From: JAAFHB01 sp963677935
GTDB lineage: Bacteria > Bacteroidota > Bacteroidia > Bacteroidales > Prolixibacteraceae
Direction: 5' to 3'
DNA length: 64,000 bases
NCBI GenBank assembly: GCA_963677935.2
Contig: CAXXEH010000003.1
Location: 1,860,001-1,924,000 of the forward strand
This document shows, piece after piece, positions 8,456 through 15,335 of the stretch (within the stretch, counting starts at the first letter, position 1; each line of letters starts with the position of its first letter). A program made the position numbers and the translations under genes. Under the pieces are notes generated by a model. The model was not told where the DNA came from and did no database searches. It saw only the letters and a list, made by a program, of their open reading frames with translations.

Positions 8456-8919
8456 TGATGAAATTTTTATAAATTTTTTATATTTCTCCAGAATTTGGTG
8501 ATATAAGGTAGCCCCTTCGGGTGAAGTTCTCAGAATTTCGATTGCTGTTCCACGGGGACTTTTACCCATTGTTGTATGGTTTGTGTTCTCTACTTCAGGA
8601 CATATCTGTTCAACAGAACCGCCTGCACGCTCTACCTGCCGGGCAATGCCAAAGCTTTTTACAAGGACCTCCCGGGGAGCATGGTCATTATAATAGCCAT
8701 GTCCCAGCCGGCTTCCCGGTTTTCTCCCGGAAGCTTTTTCCATGGCCAAGAAAATCTGTTTCATGTCGGGACTATAGTAGGTATTCCAATCCAGCGAACA
8801 TTGCTGTAAACCAATCCGTGAAAACCAACCATCTGTGTCACCATCGCACCGGCACCAATTTTAAGTATGTCGCGGCGTGTGATGTTTACGGATGCTTTCT
8901 TGTTGATCGTACAAAACAT
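8456..8919 (-). pseudogene. Composite gene debris: Tat leader, unknown-family segment and GH36-like segment
   Basis: Three fused pieces read on the minus strand. From 8919 a Tat-type leader (MFCTINKKASVNITRRDIL then GAGAMV) runs to a stop at 8761. A frame-shifted segment (8540-8800, SLDWNTYYSPDMKQIF, GHGYYNDHAPREVLVK, PEVENTNHTTMGKS) looks like the interior of a large secreted carbohydrate-active protein with no intact relative in the window. From 8539 to 8478, EILRTSPEGATLYHQILEKYK matches residues 600-619 of the GH36-like protein at 53231-55390 (EILKTSPEGVALFHQILEKYK). The remaining bases to the DUF6528 start resemble the spacer at 53220-53242. The arrangement shows that most of a Tat-exported gene and most of a GH36-like gene were deleted. 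Confidence 0.75.
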
Positions 8920-8929
8920 AATGATCTGA

Positions 8930-10873
8930 TTAATAATCGGTACGGAACGGGTTGGCCGGCAGCCCTTCTTTGTTATACAGGTTGATATCTTCGGGGTTAT
9001 CGGCCCACCCGTACCTTACAGCTGAAGGATCGGGGACTTCTTCGCAGAAAACTTCGACCTTGTTGTTGCCGGTAATTCGCGCTTGTGCCCAATGGAATTT
9101 TTTATCTGCACCAGCAATGGCGAATCCCTTCAAATATCCGTAATGGTCTTTGACCATCAACCCGCTACCGGTATTGGTAAACAAGATGAAAGCTTTTCCG
9201 TCCTTAAACTCAGCAGAAGAATACATCGGACCTTGGTTTACCAAATTTTTCCCGTACGTAATTTTCAGTGCATTTAATGCTAACCGCAGTCCTACGTCTT
9301 GTTTGTCTTTCGGGTGGATGTCGTTTGCATCGCCGATGTCGATTGCTGAAGCCATACCCGTATTCGGAAGTTTCAGTGTCATGGTTTGAGCCTCCCTCAA
9401 TTCGGCCCAATTGCTTTCAGAAGGTTGTTGCACAGGCTTCATAAAATTGGCCAACTGTACCCATAAAAACGAAAAATCGCCCAGTTTCCAATGATTACGC
9501 CAATCGGTAATCAGGCTGGGGAAAAGGTGACGATATTGTGCAGTACGGTCGGTATTCGATTCACCCTGATACCAGATTACACCTTTTATTCCATATAAAA
9601 CAATTGGGTTTATCATGCTATTAAACAACAATGTAGGATATTTATTAGGCAAGAAATTGGGTATGACCACCGGCTTGCCAAAACGGAATTTCCATTCTCC
9701 TGAAAGATTTATCTTTTCATTGCCAACCAACAGAAACAGGTTTTCCGAATTTCCCCAAATACCACCCTTACCACCTTTATCATCCACCCTTACAACCAGC
9801 ATGTTTTTGCCAGGTCTCAAAAATTTGGCATCAATCGTATAGATGCGATCTTTTGAAGATTCATGTTCTGTTTTTCCTATCTCATTTCCATTCATCCAGG
9901 TCATATCCGAATCGTCTACCTTTCCCAGATGAAGTATTGCATTTTTTTGGCTTTGCCTGTCCGTCAGATTAATTTCGCATCTATAATATGCAATCCCATC
10001 AAAATTAGCGTAGCCTTGTTCTTCCCAAAACTGAGGTACTTTAATCGTTTCCCATTTACTGTCGTCTAAATCTAACGCTATCCAAACTGGGTTCCCGTTA
10101 ACTATTCCAATATCTTCCTTTGGGATATTGTCACCGAAAAGTTGCTTAATCCGGGTTTGAAACTGTTCCTGTTCATCCATTATATTGCTGCTTTTCATTT
10201 GAATGAGCTTGGTTGCAAAGTCAGGGTCATTTTCAATAGTTTGCAAGCTAATCCATGTTTCAGCAACGGTGCCTCCCCATGCCGATTTGATTACACCTAT
10301 CGGAACTTTCAACTTTTGATAAAGCTCCCGCGCAAAAAAGTAACCAACAGCAGAAAAACCCGGGATTGTTTTTGAAGTACAAACCGCCCATTCCCCGTTT
10401 TCAAGATCATCAGCAGGACGTTGAGCTATTTTCTTTGGAACGGTAAACAAACGTATGTCAGGATAGTTCGCATTGGCAATTTCTTCTTTTGCATTTTCAG
10501 TAACAGAAACCGGAAATTCCATGTTCGATTGTCCCGAACAAATCCAGACTTCCCCAATCATCACATTGGTCAATTCAATCGAATTATTTCCTTTTACCAA
10601 TAATGTATAGGGACCGCCGTAGTCCATAACCGGAAGTTTGGCTGACCATTTACCATCTTTGCCGGCTTTGGTTTTAACTTTTTTCCCGTTCAGTGAAATG
10701 CTGATGTTTTCGTTTTTATCGGCCCAACCCCAAATCGTATTTTCCATTCCTTTTTGAAGCACGATGTTTGAGGTGAAAATACGGGGTAGTTTAACATCTG
10801 CACGCGAGGTGAATGTGGTAATGGTTACAACCAATAAAACCAGAATTAATTGATTTAAAAAGTACCGTTTCAT
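8930..10873 (-). CDS. Sialate O-acetylesterase family protein
   Basis: A secreted 647-residue esterase with signal peptide MKRYFLNQLILVLLVVTITTF. After a short beta domain (about 25-105) comes the SGNH-type esterase core: catalytic Ser in ICSGQSNMEF (about residue 115), WGGTVAETW, GVIWYQGESN, and the Asp/His region IGDANDIHPKDK near the end. A galactose-binding jelly-roll insert (about 270-395, WETIKVPQFWEEQGY and WMNGNEIGKTE) splits the core, as in characterised relatives. The family removes O-acetyl groups from sialic acids or from plant and bacterial polysaccharides; in this PUL it probably deacetylates plant glycan so that glycosidases can act. It lies between GH43 and debris. Confidence 0.9.
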   Translation of the reverse strand: MKRYFLNQLILVLLVVTITTFTSRADVKLPRIFTSNIVLQKGMENTIWGWADKNENISISLNGKKVKTKAGKDGKWSAKLPVMDYGGPYTLLVKGNNSIELTNVMIGEVWICSGQSNMEFPVSVTENAKEEIANANYPDIRLFTVPKKIAQRPADDLENGEWAVCTSKTIPGFSAVGYFFARELYQKLKVPIGVIKSAWGGTVAETWISLQTIENDPDFATKLIQMKSSNIMDEQEQFQTRIKQLFGDNIPKEDIGIVNGNPVWIALDLDDSKWETIKVPQFWEEQGYANFDGIAYYRCEINLTDRQSQKNAILHLGKVDDSDMTWMNGNEIGKTEHESSKDRIYTIDAKFLRPGKNMLVVRVDDKGGKGGIWGNSENLFLLVGNEKINLSGEWKFRFGKPVVIPNFLPNKYPTLLFNSMINPIVLYGIKGVIWYQGESNTDRTAQYRHLFPSLITDWRNHWKLGDFSFLWVQLANFMKPVQQPSESNWAELREAQTMTLKLPNTGMASAIDIGDANDIHPKDKQDVGLRLALNALKITYGKNLVNQGPMYSSAEFKDGKAFILFTNTGSGLMVKDHYGYLKGFAIAGADKKFHWAQARITGNNKVEVFCEEVPDPSAVRYGWADNPEDINLYNKEGLPANPFRTDY

Positions 10874-10944
10874 TATAAAAAATATTGATAATTGTTCATA
10901 AGTATTTTAATGTCACTTTTTTTTGACGATTAATTGGATTAAGG

Positions 10945-10952
10945 CAAAATTA
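10945..10952 (-). promoter_or_regulatory. Candidate -7 box upstream of the acetylesterase gene
   Basis: On the minus strand the sequence is TAATTTTG, matching TAnnTTTG, about 72 bases before the acetylesterase start codon. No clear -33 TTTG is seen at the right distance. If real, the acetylesterase and the downstream DUF6528, amidohydrolase and YhhN genes could have their own transcript. Confidence 0.3.
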
Positions 10953-10984
10953 CCGCTTAAAATTTAACGAACGATTGAAAATAA

Positions 10985-12121
10985 TTACTCAGATTTAATC
11001 AAAGTCCATTGATCCTTCCACCTGACGATTACTGATTTATCTTTTTTGTCTATTTCCATCGGCAACCAAATGTGTTTCATTTCATGTAGATCTGGAACTT
11101 CACCCTCCGAATTTTCATTCCATCGATCTGACATAAAAATAAATTTTCCGGGACTATCCTCTATCTGAAACACATGCGTAACCTGAGATTTAAATGTAGT
11201 TTCTTCGTCTGGTCCGTATGTAAACTTCCCTTTAGGTGTCCATGGGCCCCATATATTGTCTGATACAAAATAGGTGTTGCAATTTGCTTTATAGCCTGTT
11301 AGCCTTGATTCAAAAATGTAGTAGGTATTATTATAGTTAACCATTGCAGGAGCTTCCCCTTCAGTGCCTTTCATCAATGCGCCTTTCACTACCGATTGAT
11401 AATCGTCGCTAAGTTCGTATATATAGGTAGCTGAATGTCCAACCAGAAGATAAGCTTTCTGGTCTTTATCCTTAAAGAGTTTCATATCCCATCCCCTGAT
11501 CCTTTCGGGACGATCCTTCTTTCCCGTTCGTTTCTCACTATCCCAATTATCTGAAATGTTTGGCTTGTTTTTCCATGGCAATTTGCCTTTAAATTTAAAA
11601 GGGCCAACAGGTGAATCACTTACAGCGTATATCACATCATTGACAGTTTCGAAGTCTGCGCTTAACAGGGCAGCCATCAAAATATATTTCCCCGTTTTGT
11701 CATTTTTAATAATATTGGGTCGGCCAAATAAATTCAGCGGTTGTAAGAGGTCTTGAGGTTTAAGGCTTGTTTCATTTAAAACGATACTTTCCAATTTCCA
11801 ATTATACAAATCACTCGATGAGTATATTGAAATCCCTTTGTTAAAAAACCATGTAAAGATTTGATTATGGAATGAGCCTTTAGGTATTGTCATTCCGTTA
11901 TAGTTTGATCCATACCAATAATAGGTACCGTTATCATAAAACACCCCCCCCAGATGCGACTCAATCGGGTTCCCTCCTGTATCGGTCCAAAGTTTACCTG
12001 GTTCAAAACAGGTATGCTTTATACCTGTTTTTGCTGATTTATTTTGGCAATCACCGGACAAATATGTACCAGATAGGGTACATAACAATAGAATAATAAC
12101 TTTCGTCTGTCTCATTTGCAT
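10985..12121 (-). CDS. GH43-like five-bladed beta-propeller glycosidase
   Basis: A secreted 378-residue protein; a start two codons later (12115, MRQTKVIILLL) is equally possible. Propeller blades carry GH43-type signatures: ESHLGGVFYDNGTYYWYG at the first blade, where classical members have the catalytic-base Asp, RGWDMKLFKDKDQKAYLL, GEAPAMVNYNNTYYIFES with a candidate general-acid Glu in the EAP triad, and KSQVTHVF. The pattern is closest to the GH43_34-like group that attacks galactosides or arabinosides of plant glycans; this assignment is from memory of the motif and is tentative. It follows the composite pseudogene 12143-12693 on the same strand. Confidence 0.75.
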   Translation of the reverse strand: MQMRQTKVIILLLCTLSGTYLSGDCQNKSAKTGIKHTCFEPGKLWTDTGGNPIESHLGGVFYDNGTYYWYGSNYNGMTIPKGSFHNQIFTWFFNKGISIYSSSDLYNWKLESIVLNETSLKPQDLLQPLNLFGRPNIIKNDKTGKYILMAALLSADFETVNDVIYAVSDSPVGPFKFKGKLPWKNKPNISDNWDSEKRTGKKDRPERIRGWDMKLFKDKDQKAYLLVGHSATYIYELSDDYQSVVKGALMKGTEGEAPAMVNYNNTYYIFESRLTGYKANCNTYFVSDNIWGPWTPKGKFTYGPDEETTFKSQVTHVFQIEDSPGKFIFMSDRWNENSEGEVPDLHEMKHIWLPMEIDKKDKSVIVRWKDQWTLIKSE

Positions 12122-12142
12122 AAATTTTATTTAGAAGAAGAT

Positions 12143-12693
12143 TTACTTTTTATCAAAATAATCCTTTATCAAAAACCAAATTCTTTGTTCAATCATTCGC
12201 AAAGGATATTTCTTTTCAGAAGCATACTCTTCAATTAGTCTGTTGACATTTTCTTTCGCCCAAAAGCCATCAGTAATTATTCTGACAGCATGTTGGCCGG
12301 GGGCAATATACTTGACAAGTTGATCGTAATAGCTGGTGAAATTACCTTCTGTTGCTTTCTTATCTACAACTTCCTTTTCCGCAAAATCGCCCCGCATCCT
12401 TCAAAAGCAATAATGCTTGTATTGGAATAAATTTTAAGGCCTGTAACTGAATATTTCCCATCCCAATATACAATGATCGGGTGGTATTGGGCCTTGTCCA
12501 GCACACCCTGAATTACCGCTGTATTATCTGTCCCGAATGTTACGCTTTTTATCCCTGGGTCGGCATCACTGACCGCCCCGCAGGCAGAAAGGTAATATAC
12601 ATTTGGCGATTTAGAAGGTTTATCCTGTATTTGAGAATAACTAAAATAAGTTATAAAAAATACAGGTATGATACATGAGAACAGACGTTTCAT
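12143..12693 (-). pseudogene. Composite debris: N-terminus of a beta-helix (pectate-lyase/GH28-like) gene joined to C-terminus of an SGNH hydrolase gene
   Basis: From 12693 an intact leader (MKRLFSCIIPVFFITYF) is followed by the first strands of a pectate-lyase/GH28-like right-handed beta-helix: ACGAVSDADPGIKSV, DNTAVIQGVLDKA, VTGLKIYSNTSIIAFEGCGAI. At about 12385 the frame breaks. The other frame continues with EGNFTSYYDQLVKYIAPG and DGFWAKENVNRLIEEYASEKKYPL, which resembles the C-terminal half of a GDSL/SGNH hydrolase. The last residues (MIEQRIWFLIKDYF) look like out-of-frame read-through. Neither parent gene is intact elsewhere in the window. Neither piece has an active site, so no function is expected. 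Confidence 0.75.
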
Positions 12694-12840
12694 TTGTTAA
12701 GATATTAGTTACTGATTCTTTTTCTTTCCTTCATAATAAATACAGTTAAAATTAATATAATATAGGAAGCGCCTAGGGAATAATATTTAAATTCCTTTTA
12801 GATAATAGATTTATCCCCTGGGTTTTAACTGAAACTTGAT

Positions 12841-14952
12841 TTATAATTCGAGCGTTATCGATTTCTTTCCCCCTTTTTTCATCTGAATTGCCTTCCCTTG
12901 TAAATCAAAATCACAGTCTTTCCAGGCCTCCAGAATTATATCAGCTTGATTGTCATTGATTTTACCACTTATTTTCACACCTAAAATTGAATAAAAATTT
13001 CGAAAAAACACGTTTCCTTTCCACGGGTTGCATTTGGCGATCTCGATTTTGCCGAACCAGTCTGAAACCAGGTTATTCAGCAGCGATAAGGCAATCAGGT
13101 CGCTGGTCGTCACATAAAACGAATGCCGGTGAAGTTCGCTGGATTCGTACACCTGTATCCAGTCGGGGTCGACATAATCCGATTTACGGAGGTTATCCCA
13201 GTCTTTTTGCCAACCGGCAACATCACCAATCCTTGAACCGGCCAGTAAAAAATCGGCCAAAGTCCAGCCCGAAAAGTGAAATACTTTCGCTACTTCCGTG
13301 ATTTCGTAACGGTGCCGGTATGCCAACTCCACCGGTTGCTGCACTTCTTTCCAAACGGGGAGGAACGTCAACGAGTTTAACTGAACAGGGTGCTTCTGTT
13401 TTCCAAAATCCTGTTCACCGCTTCCCTGGTTGGAAAAGTAAATACCGTTTTTCGACTTCAGGGAAGAAAATGCCAACCCGTCTTTCAGTACCTGCCGGTA
13501 AAAACCATCGTTATCGAGGTTAAGTTCGATTGCCTTTTGGAAGCAATACTGGGCGCTGGTCAAGGCACACAGATAGTCTTTCTTATCTTCGCCACCTTCT
13601 TCGTCCTGCCCCATTGAAGGGGTGATAAATAAATGCCATAAGCCATCGGCTTCCTTTTTGCTTATATTCCGGTAAAACAAAGCCAGTTCACTGATTAGCG
13701 GGGTAACATACTTATCGGTCCACTTTTTATCATTTACATAAACCGATGTTTCAAAGGCAGTCCGGGCCATATAGCCGGAATTGTGCAACTCGTAGTAGCA
13801 TTTGTTTGGCGGGAGCGGATCGTGATAACCCTTAAAATCACCATAAGGGAAAACCCAGGGGGTCAGGACTCCGTCAACCCTTAAAAGCCGTTTGGTATAA
13901 TCTTTCATCCCCTCGATCCGTCCGGCCCAAAATTCGACCCAGGCTTGTGAGACGTTGCAATTACCCGAAGCCAGTAGTAAGGCATTGATATACGACAAAT
14001 CCTGAGGAAACGGGAATGGCCAGCATATACCAGTCAGACCGTTTGGAGGAGCGGCTCCAAACGGATCGTCGTTGTAAGAGTAAAGCATGTAGGCAAACGA
14101 ACGGACCCAGGTTTGTTGAGCTTTCTTATCTGGCAACGATAAACATGCTGAACTGTTCCACTTGTTGTGCCACCAGTTGATGGTTTGAGCTAACGATTTT
14201 TTACACGAAACCTGTGGGTTTTTATTTACTGAAATCAGGATAGTGTTTTCACCGTGGTGCAACTGAACCCGAAGACCAGAACCTATCTGTCTCACTTCAG
14301 CATCGGTTTTTACGAAAACAGCAGAAGAAGCATTCAAACACGATAGATGTATTTTCCATGATCCTGACTCAAAACTGGTTGATGCATTCTGAATAAGATC
14401 CTGATTGTAATGGACTTTTAGTTTTTTGTCAGGGGAAATAATAACCGCCGGGGCTTCACCATCCACATTGATCTTTATTCCAGCAATGTCCCTATCAACC
14501 GGATCGAACCAGGTGGTTACCGTAATTTTGTTTTTCCCTTCCTCGAAACGGGTGGTGATAATTCCATCATAAAACGACTGATGCTGGCTGTAATTGCTTA
14601 CTTTTTCGGGTTCCGATTCCCAGAAAACATGAGCCAGAGGCAACAGGTAGTCGGATCCAAACTTAGCCCGTGCAAAATGCTGCATGTGCATGTACCCTGT
14701 TTTCCCGTAGGACTCGAGCTGGCCCTTAGCCGCCGGGTCAATGTGAAGCCCCATCGGGCCATACGAACAACCAAACCGCCCATTTCCCTGGTACAGGTTC
14801 AACACGGCCGTATCGGGGCGGACTGTACGATCAATATCCCCACTGATTACAGCTTGACGAAGATCAAATGATTTATCTTTTCCAAAGACTGGTGCTTCAG
14901 CAATGAAAAAAAATACTAATAACCCAAATACTAAATGATTAAAATTCTTCAC
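12841..14952 (-). CDS. Secreted alpha/alpha-barrel glycosidase-like protein of unknown family
   Basis: A 703-residue protein with signal peptide MKNFNHLVFGLLVFFFIAEA. The N-terminal half is beta-rich and opens like GH95/GH65 proteins (NLYQGNGRFGCSYGPMGLHID), while the C-terminal half (about 265-620) has the helical, aromatic-rich look of an (alpha/alpha)6 barrel: NGLTGICWPFPFPQDLSYIN, HNSGYMARTAFE, LWHLFITPSMGQDEEGGEDKK, FHFSGWTLADFLLAG. The acidic run DEEGGED is a candidate catalytic region. It is not one of the families I can name; related clan GH-L/GH95 proteins act on alpha-linked neutral sugars. It sits between GH95 (upstream, with debris between) and the beta-helix debris. Confidence 0.65.
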   Translation of the reverse strand: MKNFNHLVFGLLVFFFIAEAPVFGKDKSFDLRQAVISGDIDRTVRPDTAVLNLYQGNGRFGCSYGPMGLHIDPAAKGQLESYGKTGYMHMQHFARAKFGSDYLLPLAHVFWESEPEKVSNYSQHQSFYDGIITTRFEEGKNKITVTTWFDPVDRDIAGIKINVDGEAPAVIISPDKKLKVHYNQDLIQNASTSFESGSWKIHLSCLNASSAVFVKTDAEVRQIGSGLRVQLHHGENTILISVNKNPQVSCKKSLAQTINWWHNKWNSSACLSLPDKKAQQTWVRSFAYMLYSYNDDPFGAAPPNGLTGICWPFPFPQDLSYINALLLASGNCNVSQAWVEFWAGRIEGMKDYTKRLLRVDGVLTPWVFPYGDFKGYHDPLPPNKCYYELHNSGYMARTAFETSVYVNDKKWTDKYVTPLISELALFYRNISKKEADGLWHLFITPSMGQDEEGGEDKKDYLCALTSAQYCFQKAIELNLDNDGFYRQVLKDGLAFSSLKSKNGIYFSNQGSGEQDFGKQKHPVQLNSLTFLPVWKEVQQPVELAYRHRYEITEVAKVFHFSGWTLADFLLAGSRIGDVAGWQKDWDNLRKSDYVDPDWIQVYESSELHRHSFYVTTSDLIALSLLNNLVSDWFGKIEIAKCNPWKGNVFFRNFYSILGVKISGKINDNQADIILEAWKDCDFDLQGKAIQMKKGGKKSITLEL

Positions 14953-14968
14953 GATAGTTTATTATAAA

Positions 14969-15303
14969 TCAATTAATTCCGAAAAAGACGATTACTGCCG
15001 AAGCCTCCTTAATGGTAGCCACATTTTTTGCATGATTGCCTTCTTTTTTGAATGAAACATCCTGTGAAGCCCAAAAGCTTGAAGCAACCCTTCGGACGAT
15101 GTTTTCAGGATTTCGGCCAAGATTGAATTCTGACCCAAAACCAGCGATTTCAAACCAGATCGTAGAATTACCATCAGCAGACTGACCTCCAGAATAGTTG
15201 CCTTCTTTCAGAAAGTAATGTCCATAGTTCAAAGAAACCAGGGCCGACATTTTGTTTCCAAGCCGATCGGTAAGTCCCTGAAAAACATATTTTTCTGATC
15301 ATA
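14969..15303 (-). pseudogene. Composite debris of a 972-aa-type gene and a GH36-like gene, four fused segments
   Basis: Reading on the minus strand: QGLTDRLGNKMSALVSLNYG and HYFLKEG match the 27022-29940 protein (QGLGDRLGNKLATLVSLNFG). GGQSADGNSTIWFEIAG matches GH36-like residues 242-258 (TGQSADGFSTIWFEVAG). In another frame SLVLGQNSILAEILKTSSEG matches residues 589-608. Back in the first frame SFWASQDVSFKKEGNHAKN and EASAVIVFFGIN match residues 677-713. The order of segments follows the parents, so the piece arose by at least three internal deletions in adjacent genes. A 93-codon frame remains open by chance. No function is expected. Confidence 0.8.
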
Positions 15304-15335
15304 TTTTTTGTATTAAGTTATTTTCAACGCGGTTA

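Noticed and set aside
8521..8985. 154-codon plus-strand frame
   Set aside because: It lies opposite the composite debris whose minus-strand pieces match known genes; its translation has no recognisable motif or leader.
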